Shown: one piece after another, positions 8,417-16,254 of the stretch
How positions within the stretch are numbered: position 1 is the stretch's first letter
How the letters are laid out: every line of letters begins with the position of its first letter
Assembly: GCF_027853915.1 (NCBI RefSeq)
Contig: NZ_JAQGLA010000001.1
Location: 124,001 to 188,000 of the forward strand
DNA from: Saccharopolyspora oryzae
GTDB taxonomy: Bacteria > Actinomycetota > Actinomycetes > Mycobacteriales > Pseudonocardiaceae
Direction of reading: 5' to 3'
DNA length: 64,000 bases
Notes under the pieces: generated by a model
What the model was told of the DNA's origin: nothing
Seen by the model: only the letters and a program-made list of their open reading frames with translations
Databases searched by the model: none
Translations under genes and position numbers: made by a program

Positions 8417-10123
8417 CTACGCGCGGTCACGGGCGACGGGCAGTTCCGCGGCCCGGTCGAGCAGTTCGCCCTTGCGGACCTTGCCGGTGGCCGTCATCGG
8501 CAGCTGCTCGACGAGCACGAAATCGGGCACCTTGTACCCGGCCATGTTGTCCTTCGCCCACGCGCACAGGTCGTCGCTCGTGGCGCCGCTCTCCGACAGC
8601 ACCACGAAGGCAACTGCCACTTGGCCTTTCGCGCGGTCGGGCCGGGGCACCACCGATACCGACTCGATCGCCGGGTGCAGGCGCAGCAGGGCTTCGACCT
8701 CGGACGGGAACACGCTCATCCCGTTGGTCTTGATCATCTCCTTGGCGCGCGCCAGGTAGTGCAGGGCGCCCCACTCGTCGAGCCGGCCGACATCGCCGGT
8801 GTGCAGCCACCCGTCGCGGATCGTCTCCGCGGTCGCGTCGGGCCGGCCGTAGTAGCCGGTCAAGATCGACGGGCTCCGCACGATGATCTCCCCCGACGTC
8901 CCCACCGGCACGGGATCGCCCGAGTCGTCGACGATCAGGACGTCGGTCCCCGGAACCGGCAGGCCGCAGAACACCGGATCGGCGTGCAGGTCCCGATCGC
9001 CGTCCTGGAACCCGAGCGTGAAGGTGTCGGCCGTGTGCGTCTCGGTCATGCCGTACGAGGCCTCCCGCAGGACGCCGCCGGTCGCTTCCCGCCACCGCGC
9101 CCGGACCTCCGGGGTCAGCTTCAGCACGAACGACACCGCGAGCGCGTTGCGCAGCGACGACAGCCGCGCGCCGTCGAACCCCGGCAGGTCCATCAGCTCC
9201 ACGTAGTTGTCGACCGTGGCGACCAGGTCGGTCACGCCGTGCCGCTCGACCAGGGACACGGCCGTTGCCGGGTCCCAGCGCGTCATCAGGACGAGCTGCT
9301 GGCCGTTCACCAGCGGTTTGAGAACGCCGAAGTCCTCGCCGGCGATCCAGAACACGGGCAGGAAGTTCAGCGACACGACACCGGAATCGCCCACCTGCTT
9401 GCCTCCGGCCACGCTGGCGGTCGCGGCCGTGTACACCATGTGCCGCTGGGTGTGCTCGCAGCCCTTCGGCAATCCGGTGGTGCCGCCGGTGTAGTTGAGC
9501 GCCGCCAGCGCGTCGGGGTCGCTCGGTCGTGCCTCGGCGCGCGCTGAAGTGCTGATCTCGGCCCAGTCCGACCGCGCAGCGGTGAGGTCGAACGGCACCG
9601 GCACGTCGGGCTCGGCCGTGATCAGGTCGGCGAGCCCGGTGAACGCCACGTGCCGCAGGCCCGTGTCGCCGCGCACCGACTCCACGAGGTCGGCGAACGA
9701 GTCCTGCGCCAGGAGCACCGTCACCCCGGCGTCCTCCAGCTCGTACCGCAGCTCGTGGCCGCGGAACATGGGGTTGATCGGCACGTGCACCGCGCCCGCC
9801 TTGAGGATGCCCACCATCGCGATGAGGAACTGGGGGCAGTTGCCCAGGAACACGCCGACCCGGTCGCCCGGCGCCACACCGCGTTCGACGAGCCAGCCGG
9901 CGAACCGGTCGCTCAGCTCGTCGTATTCGGCGTAGGTGATGTCGCGCCCGTAGAACGAGATCGCGACGGTGTCCGGGCGGGTCGCGGCCCAGTGCCGGAG
10001 GTACTCGGGCAGGCCGGGCACCTCGACGGGGTACTCGACGGTGCGCGGCACCTGGTCCGGCCAATTGGCCACCTGCAGTTCGCGCACCTCGGCGAGGGCC
10101 GCGTCGCGGCGGGACAACGGCAT
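8417..10123 (-). CDS. AMP-dependent acyl-CoA ligase
   Basis: Adenylate-forming acyl-CoA ligase of 568 aa. Motifs in order: NYTGGTTGLPKGCEHTQ (P-loop), YGMTETHTADTF, the GWLHTGDVGRLDEWG segment, KEMIKTNGMSVFPSEVE and TGKVRKGELL with the catalytic Lys near the C-terminus. An AGGAGG sits 6 bases before the ATG. It begins 9 bp after the tetR stop and ends 18 bp before the carboxylase, so it very likely supplies that enzyme's CoA ester. It differs from the downstream ligase in length and core motifs, so the two are not a recent duplication. No membrane segment is seen. Substrate unknown; FadD-like medium or long-chain or aromatic acids are all possible. Confidence 0.92.
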   Translation of the reverse strand: MPLSRRDAALAEVRELQVANWPDQVPRTVEYPVEVPGLPEYLRHWAATRPDTVAISFYGRDITYAEYDELSDRFAGWLVERGVAPGDRVGVFLGNCPQFLIAMVGILKAGAVHVPINPMFRGHELRYELEDAGVTVLLAQDSFADLVESVRGDTGLRHVAFTGLADLITAEPDVPVPFDLTAARSDWAEISTSARAEARPSDPDALAALNYTGGTTGLPKGCEHTQRHMVYTAATASVAGGKQVGDSGVVSLNFLPVFWIAGEDFGVLKPLVNGQQLVLMTRWDPATAVSLVERHGVTDLVATVDNYVELMDLPGFDGARLSSLRNALAVSFVLKLTPEVRARWREATGGVLREASYGMTETHTADTFTLGFQDGDRDLHADPVFCGLPVPGTDVLIVDDSGDPVPVGTSGEIIVRSPSILTGYYGRPDATAETIRDGWLHTGDVGRLDEWGALHYLARAKEMIKTNGMSVFPSEVEALLRLHPAIESVSVVPRPDRAKGQVAVAFVVLSESGATSDDLCAWAKDNMAGYKVPDFVLVEQLPMTATGKVRKGELLDRAAELPVARDRA

Positions 10124-10132
10124 TCGGTCCTC

Positions 10133-10828
10133 CTAAGGTTCCGGGCGCGCGTCGGCGGCGATGCCGACCGCGCGCTCGGTCAAGCGGATCTGATCGTTGA
10201 TGAACCGCTCGCGGTCCTCGCCGGAAGCGTGGCCGAGGCGGGCGGCGCCGTGGACGATCGAATCGATCAGCATCGACACCAGCCGCTGGGGCGGCGCGCA
10301 GGGATCGATCGCGGCCGGGTCCAGCCCGGACAGGTAGTTGGTGAAGCGGCGCACCAGTCGGCGCCGCAGCGTGCTCCACAGCGCGTCCACTTCGGCATCG
10401 ACCGCGGCACGGCTGTCGATCATCGCCACGATCGACCCGTTGGCGAAGATGGCCTCGGCGAAGGCGCGGGTGGTCATCCGCAGCACCGCGGCCGGTGGGA
10501 GGGACTCGATCCCGTCCAGCTGCTGCGCGGACTCGAGCTCGGCGCAGACCTGCTCGGCGACCGCGAGGAACGCCTCGTCCTTCGAGCGCAGGTAGGCGTA
10601 GAACGTGGGCCGCGAGGTCCGGGCCCTGGCCGCGATCAGTTCGACCGTGGTCGCCGGGTATCCGAGGTCGTCGAAGCACGCGGCCGCGGCCGCGATCAGC
10701 TCCTCGCGCCGAGGTCCGGACGTCTCCCGGCGATTGGCCCGCGCACGCTCCTGAGCATCACTCGTCGTCACGCCTCGATTGTCTTGGCATCGGCGCTGGC
10801 CTCCGGCGCGCACCTGGGAGGAGGACAT
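10133..10828 (-). CDS. TetR-family transcriptional regulator (first gene of the carboxylase operon)
   Basis: TetR repressor of 231 aa. The N-terminal HTH (about 38-85) shows RREELIAAAAACFDDLGYPA, SRPTFYAYLRSKDEAFLAV and the usual FY(A/T)YLxSK recognition helix end. The C-terminal helical ligand domain is unclassified. The ATG at 10828 has GGAGGGGAG about 9 bases upstream; a GTG at 10771 is the alternative and would give a shorter arm. It is promoter-proximal in an operon with the two ligases and the carboxylase, so it probably represses itself and them until an acyl-CoA or related ligand binds. A TTGAC-N6-GTCAA inverted repeat 55 bp upstream is a candidate operator. Confidence 0.9.
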   Translation of the reverse strand: MSSSQVRAGGQRRCQDNRGVTTSDAQERARANRRETSGPRREELIAAAAACFDDLGYPATTVELIAARARTSRPTFYAYLRSKDEAFLAVAEQVCAELESAQQLDGIESLPPAAVLRMTTRAFAEAIFANGSIVAMIDSRAAVDAEVDALWSTLRRRLVRRFTNYLSGLDPAAIDPCAPPQRLVSMLIDSIVHGAARLGHASGEDRERFINDQIRLTERAVGIAADARPEP

Positions 10829-11275
10829 CGTGCAGCTCCCCTCCGGACTTGCGACGCGTGATCGCCACCACAGTGGTTGACGTTGACGTCCATGTCAATA
10901 CACCGGCGCCGATCGGCAGACCGCCCCGTGCCACGTGAGGGATCTCCCCCGGATGTCTCGATCTGCCCTGCGCCACCGAGGAGTCCTGCTACCTTCGAGT
11001 CGCCGCCGGCTTGATCGTCGGCGGGCACGGGCGGGCTGGGGACAGACACGACGAACGTTCGACGCTGGGGGCGGAGCGTGCCGGTACTTGCTCGACTTGC
11101 TGGGGAACCTGATCATCGCGGCAGGCGACCACGCCGCCGCGGGCAGCTCTGGAAGCTACGGCACCAGGCGTAGGAGCAGTACCGACGCGCAGGGATTCCT
11201 CTTATGCCGCAGCGGAATCCCGCCTTCGCGCAGCACCGCCGAGTTCACGACTCGATGACCGAGGAGGAGAACAAG
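10829..11275. promoter_or_regulatory. Divergent regulatory region between tetR operon and ThDP-enzyme gene
   Basis: This 447-bp stretch has no supportable gene. At 10883-10898 there is the inverted repeat TTGACGTCCATGTCAA (5-bp arms, 6-bp spacer). On the minus strand its right arm reads TTGACA, a good -35 element for tetR, though no clear -10 follows. It is therefore a candidate TetR operator overlapping the promoter. The remainder toward 11275 has no obvious hairpin or conserved element; a promoter for the ThDP-enzyme gene must lie here but I cannot point to it. Confidence 0.45.
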
Positions 11276-13189
11276 GTGACCGAGACCGATCGCGAGCAGT
11301 ACGCGCAGTGGCTCCCGGTAGAGCAGGAGAACAACCCCCGCCTCGGCCGGGACATCATCTTCGACTACCTCAAGACCGCCGGTGTCGACCGGCTCTACGG
11401 AGTTCCCGGCACCAACGAGATCCCGCTGATCGACGGCACCGACGTTCCGGAGAACCAGATCAGGTACGTGCCCTGCCTGCACGAGAACATCGCCCTCGGC
11501 GCGGCGATGGGGTACGCGCGCCACCGGCGGACCGACGCCGGCGAGGTCGTGCCCGGCGTGGTCGGATTGCACGTCACCCCAGGAGTCGGCCACGCGCTCG
11601 GGAACCTCTTCAACGCGTCCCGGTCGCACATCCCGCTGCTGGTGCTGTGCGGGCAGCAGCACAGCAACCTCCTCATCCAGGAACCGCTCCTGGGATCGGA
11701 CCTGGTCCAGGTCGCCCAGCAGTACACCAAGTGGGCTTACGAGGTGCGCGGCCCCAACGAGATCGGCATGGCCATGCAGCGCGCGCTGAAGACCGCGCTC
11801 GCTCCGCCGATGGGGCCGGTGTTCCTGTCGATCCCGTGGGAGTTCCTGGTGCAGACGGGAGCCGACCCGCAGCGGGGCCGTTTCACCCGGATCGCCCGGG
11901 AGTTCCACGCGCAGCCTTCCGAGCTGGACAAGGCTGCCGACCTCCTGGCCAGGTCGCGGTATCCGGTCATCGTCGCCGGTGACGGCGTCGGCGAAGCCGA
12001 GGCGTGGCGCGAGCTGCAGGACCTGGCGACGGCCATCGGTGCGCCGGTGTACAACGAGCAGCTCAGCAGCTACCTCAACTACCCCCACCACCTGGCGCAT
12101 GCGCGGGGCGAGCTGCCGAGCGTCCAGCAGCAGGTCAGGCAGGTCCTGGGGCGGAAGGACCCGGACACGGTGCGGGACACCGCGTTCCTGTGCGGCTTCA
12201 ACGCGCAGGCCCAGCTCGTGATCTACGACTGGGACGAGGGGCCGCTGATCCCCGGGCACCTGACGCAGGTCTACCTGCACAACGACCCGTGGCAGATCGG
12301 CAAGAACCACTACGGAGCGGCGGCGGCCCTGGGCGACATCAAGGACGCCTTGCCCAAGCTCACCGCGGCGGTCAAGACCCACCCCCAGTACGACCGGGTT
12401 CACGTGGACGGCCTGAACGAGGAGTTGGCGCAGGAGGACCAGGAACTCGCCGGGGATTTCCAGCAGCGCGCGAAGGAAGTTCCGGGCCAGGGCATCGCTC
12501 CCGCGATGCTCGTGGACGTGCTCGACCGGGTTCTGCGGGACCACTCGGTCCACCTGGTCAACGAAGCGTGTTCGGACACCGCGGACTTCCAGCAGGGGCT
12601 GTCCTTCGATTCGCCGACCAGCTACATGTCGTCCGAAGGAGGCTCGCTGGGGTACTCGATGCCCGCCAGCCTCGGCGTCGCCGACGCGCTGGCCGGATCC
12701 GGTGCGGGCGAGGCGGAGGGCAAGCGGCCCATCGTGGTCAACGCGGTGGGAGACGGATCGGCGCTGTTCTACCTGAACGCGTGGTGGACCGCGGCAAAGT
12801 TCCAGCTCCCGGTGCTGTACCTGATCACGAACAACAAGCAGTACAAGACGCTCCGCGTCGGGCTGGACGTCCTGCGGAAGTCCTACGACTGGGAGCCGAG
12901 CGGTACGGCCGAGTACCTCGAGCTCGACGAGAATCCCCAGCTCTCGTTCGTGGACCTGGCAGCGGGCTTCGGAGTCGATGGCTGCCTGGTCGATTCCGCG
13001 GACGACCTCGAACGGGCGCTGACCAACGCGGTGCAGGTGGTCGACGGGGGCAAGCCCTACGTCGTGGAAGTCCTCACCGACCCGGATCTCCCCGACACGG
13101 GCGAGGTCGACATCGGCTCGAACGGGCAGCTCGGCGCGCTGCGAGGAGATGCGGGCCACCGGGTCATCTGGAACTTCGGCCCAGCCTGA
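11276..13189 (+). CDS. Thiamine-diphosphate-dependent enzyme (acetolactate synthase / benzoylformate decarboxylase superfamily)
   Basis: A 637-aa ThDP enzyme with the three-domain fold of pyruvate oxidase/acetolactate synthase/benzoylformate decarboxylase. Conserved parts: GVPGTNE near the N-terminus, the catalytic Glu70 in CLHENIALGAAMGYAR, and the metal/ThDP motif starting GDG at 492-494 and ending LITNNKQYKTL. The central domain (GDGVGEAEAW) is present. It is longer than usual (550-600), with an insert around 240-330. I prefer the GTG start at 11276 because GAGGAGGAG precedes it by 6 bases; ATG 11255 and 11204 are alternatives. It stands alone and is convergent with the DJ-1 gene. Whether it decarboxylates or ligates 2-oxoacids cannot be decided. 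Confidence 0.88.
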   Translation: MTETDREQYAQWLPVEQENNPRLGRDIIFDYLKTAGVDRLYGVPGTNEIPLIDGTDVPENQIRYVPCLHENIALGAAMGYARHRRTDAGEVVPGVVGLHVTPGVGHALGNLFNASRSHIPLLVLCGQQHSNLLIQEPLLGSDLVQVAQQYTKWAYEVRGPNEIGMAMQRALKTALAPPMGPVFLSIPWEFLVQTGADPQRGRFTRIAREFHAQPSELDKAADLLARSRYPVIVAGDGVGEAEAWRELQDLATAIGAPVYNEQLSSYLNYPHHLAHARGELPSVQQQVRQVLGRKDPDTVRDTAFLCGFNAQAQLVIYDWDEGPLIPGHLTQVYLHNDPWQIGKNHYGAAAALGDIKDALPKLTAAVKTHPQYDRVHVDGLNEELAQEDQELAGDFQQRAKEVPGQGIAPAMLVDVLDRVLRDHSVHLVNEACSDTADFQQGLSFDSPTSYMSSEGGSLGYSMPASLGVADALAGSGAGEAEGKRPIVVNAVGDGSALFYLNAWWTAAKFQLPVLYLITNNKQYKTLRVGLDVLRKSYDWEPSGTAEYLELDENPQLSFVDLAAGFGVDGCLVDSADDLERALTNAVQVVDGGKPYVVEVLTDPDLPDTGEVDIGSNGQLGALRGDAGHRVIWNFGPA

Positions 13190-13199
13190 CGACGTCGTC

Positions 13200-13243
13200 C
13201 CCGCCTGTCGTGCGGCTCGGAACCGGGCCGTGCGGCAGGCGGG
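13200..13243. terminator. Long hairpin between convergent genes
   Basis: Two 21-base arms (13200-13220 and 13223-13243) pair along their whole length on the plus-strand transcript when four G-U wobbles are allowed, closing on GGAACC. It lies 10 bp after the ThDP-enzyme stop and 10 bp after the converging DJ-1-family stop, so it probably terminates transcription from one or both sides. There is no U-run, as is common in actinomycetes. Confidence 0.6.
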
Positions 13244-13253
13244 ACCTGCTCCC

Positions 13254-13961
13254 TCACGACGAGGCGCTGATGTCGACGAGGAGGCGTCGGGCCAGCCGCT
13301 CCGAGGACTGCGGGTTCTGTCCTGTGTAGAGGCTCCGGTCGACGACTACGTGGGGGCGCAAGGGAATCCGTCCTCTGCTGTACACGACTCCTGCCTCCTT
13401 GAGCTTGTCCTCCAGGAGCCACGGCGCCTTCTTCGCGAACCGGTTGAGCAGTTCCTCCCGGTTGGACAGCCCGGTCATCCGGTAGCCGGCGAAGGGTGAT
13501 GTGCCGTCGGATCCGGTGGCGGCCAGGATCGCGGCCGGCGCGTGGCACAGCAGCGCGAGGGGCTTGCCGGATGCCAGCCGGTTCGCCAGCAGGCGACCGG
13601 AAGTCGAGTCGTGGGCTAGGTCTTCCATGGGCCCGTGGCCGCCCGGATAGAAGACGAGGTCGAACTCGTCGGCATCGACGGCGTCGAGCGCCACCGGGGT
13701 CGCCAACGCCGTCTCGATTCCAGCCAAGTAGCGCTTGACCTCGCGCCGCTTCCAAGGTGCTCCACCGGCCAGGCCGAGGCTCAGCTGGTCGAGCGTGGGG
13801 GCCTTGCCGCCGGGAGTCGCGATGGTGATGTCCCATCCTGCCTCGGAGAAGATCCGGTGCGGCACGGCGACTTCTTCGGCCCAGTAACCCGACGGGTGCA
13901 CCGAACCGTCGTTCAGCGTCCAGCGGTCCGCCGCCGAGATCACGAACAGGACATGCGTCAT
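13254..13961 (-). CDS. DJ-1/PfpI-superfamily protein (type 1 glutamine amidotransferase-like)
   Basis: Cytoplasmic DJ-1/PfpI fold protein of 235 aa. The nucleophile elbow LLCHAPAAI holds Cys139 followed by His140, and EFDLVFYPGGHGPMEDL carries the upstream acidic/Gly-rich loop, as in Hsp31-like glyoxalase III/deglycase or chaperone members. The N-terminal Lys/Trp-rich segment WTLNDGSVHPSGYWAEE matches that subgroup. GGAGGAG lies 8 bases before ATG 13961, which is why the 23-residue upstream extension was dropped. One copy of the 19-bp operator (14045-14063) lies about 85 bp upstream, so it may belong to the TetR regulon of the acetoacetate-decarboxylase-like operon. A role in methylglyoxal or reactive-carbonyl detoxification is plausible but inferred. 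Confidence 0.88.
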   Translation of the reverse strand: MTHVLFVISAADRWTLNDGSVHPSGYWAEEVAVPHRIFSEAGWDITIATPGGKAPTLDQLSLGLAGGAPWKRREVKRYLAGIETALATPVALDAVDADEFDLVFYPGGHGPMEDLAHDSTSGRLLANRLASGKPLALLCHAPAAILAATGSDGTSPFAGYRMTGLSNREELLNRFAKKAPWLLEDKLKEAGVVYSRGRIPLRPHVVVDRSLYTGQNPQSSERLARRLLVDISASS

Positions 13962-14044
13962 CTTTCCGCTCCTCCTGACGCCGTCGTGCAACGACGGTCG
14001 GGCCGTCGGACAATGGCACCCGCGAAACATCCGGATCCCCGGAC

Positions 14045-14063
14045 GTGTTTACAGTGCTAACAT
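14045..14063. promoter_or_regulatory. Copy 1 of a 19-bp operator-like element
   Basis: GTGTTTACAGTGCTAACAT. It matches the consensus ATGTKTACAGYGCTNACAT shared by five sites in the window, with one outer base changed. It lies in the 302-bp divergent region between the DJ-1 gene and the acetoacetate-decarboxylase-like gene, on the DJ-1 side. It is probably bound by the TetR regulator encoded at 17985-18572. Confidence 0.6.
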
Positions 14064-14190
14064 TAGCCACCGCGCGCACCCGCCGTCAACGCCTCGAACA
14101 GGGAAACCCCACCCGCAGGCTTCCACTCGCCGCCACGGATGCGCGCCCAGCCGAATTGCAGCGGACGACGAAAAAGGCGCACCGGCCCTT

Positions 14191-14209
14191 ATGTTGACAG
14201 TGCTCACAT
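14191..14209. promoter_or_regulatory. Copy 2 of the 19-bp operator-like element
   Basis: ATGTTGACAGTGCTCACAT, an imperfect inverted repeat. It lies 55 bp upstream of the acetoacetate-decarboxylase-like start and 33 bp (about three helical turns) from copy 3, so two dimers could bind on one face. It contains TTGACA, which could be a -35 hexamer for the downstream operon, so a bound repressor would block it. Confidence 0.65.
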
Positions 14210-14223
14210 CTCGCGCTAGCTTC

Positions 14224-14242
14224 ATGTTTACACCGTCTACAT
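14224..14242. promoter_or_regulatory. Copy 3 of the 19-bp operator-like element
   Basis: ATGTTTACACCGTCTACAT, the most diverged copy in its centre but with both ATGT/ACAT ends intact. It ends 21 bp before the start of the acetoacetate-decarboxylase-like gene, next to its ribosome binding site. Confidence 0.55.
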
Positions 14243-14263
14243 TCTGGCGAAGGAGCTGCTCCG

Positions 14264-15199
14264 ATGTCGTCCCCCCAAGGCACGTCTTCGACCGAACACG
14301 GCACCGTCGAGGTGGACCTGGGTGGCCGGACGGTCGCCGTGCCGAAGGGCGGTCTCTACGACCGGTACCGGATGAACACCGACCTCGGTGAAATCGCCCG
14401 CGATCCTCGGGTCAGCAGCGTGGACTTCTTCCGCGGCATGCCCAAGACCGCGGTCGATTCGCCGATCGGTACGACGTTGACGCCGAACTTCTACTACCGG
14501 ATCTCCACGGCCCGGCTCACGATGCTCGCGCGATCCCGCGCGATTCGCGCTCGCCTGCCCGAGGAGCTCGCACCGCTCGAGGTCGTGCCGGGCATCGGGC
14601 TGATCTCCGTCATGTTCTTCCGCTACGACGTGTGCGACATCGACTTCTACACCGAGGCGGCCGTCGGGATCGCGGTGCGTCCGGCGCGCCACGGCCGGTT
14701 GGGCACCTTCGACCTCGTTTCCAGCCTCAGCAACGACCACCTGCACTCCTACGTGCTCTCGCTGCCGGTGAGCACCGACATCGCGCAAGTCCGCGGCCAC
14801 GACGGCTACGGATTTCCCAAGTGGGTCACCGATCTCGACGTCGACATCGACACCCGCCGCACCGTCGCCCGCGTGGCCAACGAATCCGGCGGTACGGACC
14901 TGGCGCTGTCCGCAGCGACACCCGCTCAGACCGCGCATCCCAGCGGCGAACGCGTCTCGACGCTGACCGCGTACACCTCGATCGACGGCGCCTGGCACTC
15001 GACGCTGAGCCAGACCAACGCACTGGCATCCGGAAGTACCCGTTCCCCGAGTGGTCTCGACCTCCAGGTCGGCCGCGGCCGCATGGCCGACGACCTGCGA
15101 TCGCTCAAGCCGATCCGGACCATCCGGTTCGACGTCACCACCGAAGGCCAGCTCGCCCTGCACATGCCGGTCCCCACGTCGGTCCCGAACAGGACCTAG
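14264..15199 (+). CDS. Acetoacetate decarboxylase-family protein
   Basis: A 311-aa member of the acetoacetate decarboxylase-like superfamily, whose founding enzyme decarboxylates acetoacetate through a Lys Schiff base. The diagnostic GYGFPKW places the candidate Schiff-base Lys at residue 186. The N-terminal GGLYDRYRMNTDL and the FFRYDVCDIDFYTEAAVGI beta-barrel strands also fit. Some family members are hydratases or aldolases, so the decarboxylase reaction is not certain. AAGGAG lies 8 bases before the ATG. First gene of an operon with an HSL esterase (27 bp later) and an aldehyde dehydrogenase. Two upstream copies of the 19-bp element suggest TetR control. Confidence 0.88.
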   Translation: MSSPQGTSSTEHGTVEVDLGGRTVAVPKGGLYDRYRMNTDLGEIARDPRVSSVDFFRGMPKTAVDSPIGTTLTPNFYYRISTARLTMLARSRAIRARLPEELAPLEVVPGIGLISVMFFRYDVCDIDFYTEAAVGIAVRPARHGRLGTFDLVSSLSNDHLHSYVLSLPVSTDIAQVRGHDGYGFPKWVTDLDVDIDTRRTVARVANESGGTDLALSAATPAQTAHPSGERVSTLTAYTSIDGAWHSTLSQTNALASGSTRSPSGLDLQVGRGRMADDLRSLKPIRTIRFDVTTEGQLALHMPVPTSVPNRT

Positions 15200-15226
15200 G
15201 AACACGCGCAACCGAAGGAGAAGGCG

Positions 15227-16180
15227 ATGTCCGAGATCAAGCCGGTGCTCGAACCGGAGGCAGCCGAATTCGCCAAGGCCACCGACAACCCGCCGTTCCT
15301 GTTCCAGCTGCCACCGGCCGAAGGGCGCAAGGTGGTGGACGAGGTCCAGTCGGGCGAAGTCGACAAGCCCGCGATCGATGAGGAGTGGGTCACCGTCGAG
15401 GGCGGTCCGACCGGTGCGGTGAACGTCCGGGTCGTCAAACCCGCCGGCGCCGGCGGATCGCTGCCAGTGGTGTTCTACATCCACGGCGCGGGCTGGGTGT
15501 TCGGCAACGCGCACACCCACGACCGGCTGGTCCGCGAGCTCGCCGTCGGAGCCGAGGCCGCCGTGGTGTTCCCGGAGTACGACCTCTCCCCCGAGGCGAA
15601 GTACCCCACCGCGATCGAGCAGAACTACGCGGCCGCGCAGTGGGTGTTCGCCCACGGCGCCGAGAAGGGCCTCGACGCCGCCAAGTTCGCCGCCGTCGGC
15701 GACTCGGTGGGCGGGAACATGACCGCCGCGCTGACGCTGATGGCCAAGGAGCGCGGCGACGTCCACATCGGACAGCAGGTGCTGCTGTACCCGGTCACCA
15801 ACGCCGACTTCGACACACCCTCCTACCACCAGTTCGCCGAGCACTACTTCCTGGCCCGCGAGGGCATGCGGTGGTTCTGGGACCAGTACACCGATGACGA
15901 TTCCCAGCGCGAGGAGATCCACGCGTCACCGCTGCGCGCCTCGACCGACCAGCTCAAGGGGCTTCCACCTGCCTTGGTGATCACCGCCGAAGCCGACGTG
16001 CTGCGCGACGAGGGCGAGGCGTACGCGGCCAAGCTCCGCGAGGCCGGTGTTGCGGTCACCCAGGTGCGGTTCGGGGGCATCATCCACGACTTCATGATGC
16101 TCAACGCCCTGCGCTCGACCCACGCCGCGAACGCGGCGATCAAGCTGGCCCAGGACACCCTGCGGGCGGCGCTGCACTGA
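15227..16180 (+). CDS. Alpha/beta hydrolase of the hormone-sensitive lipase (HSL) esterase family
   Basis: A 317-aa esterase-like hydrolase. The oxyanion motif is HGAGW (from His86, a variant of HGGG), the nucleophile Ser160 is in GDSVGGN, the acid is Asp257 in EADVLRDEG and the His is His287 in GGIIHDFMM, so the triad is complete. AAGGAG precedes the ATG by 6 bases. It lies between the acetoacetate-decarboxylase-like gene and an aldehyde dehydrogenase in one operon, suggesting hydrolysis of an ester or lactone, with the alcohol product oxidised onward via the aldehyde. No signal peptide, so it acts in the cytoplasm. The exact ester is unknown. Confidence 0.92.
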   Translation: MSEIKPVLEPEAAEFAKATDNPPFLFQLPPAEGRKVVDEVQSGEVDKPAIDEEWVTVEGGPTGAVNVRVVKPAGAGGSLPVVFYIHGAGWVFGNAHTHDRLVRELAVGAEAAVVFPEYDLSPEAKYPTAIEQNYAAAQWVFAHGAEKGLDAAKFAAVGDSVGGNMTAALTLMAKERGDVHIGQQVLLYPVTNADFDTPSYHQFAEHYFLAREGMRWFWDQYTDDDSQREEIHASPLRASTDQLKGLPPALVITAEADVLRDEGEAYAAKLREAGVAVTQVRFGGIIHDFMMLNALRSTHAANAAIKLAQDTLRAALH

Positions 16181-16254
16181 AACCCGCGGCGCTGGAGGTG
16201 GATTCGCCAGGACCACCTCCAGCTCCTCATGCGCGAACAGCACACGGAGTCCTC

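Noticed and set aside
11156-13159. A 667-codon minus-strand frame opposite the ThDP enzyme
   Set aside because: Shadow of a gene with clear catalytic motifs on the plus strand; no family resemblance of its own.
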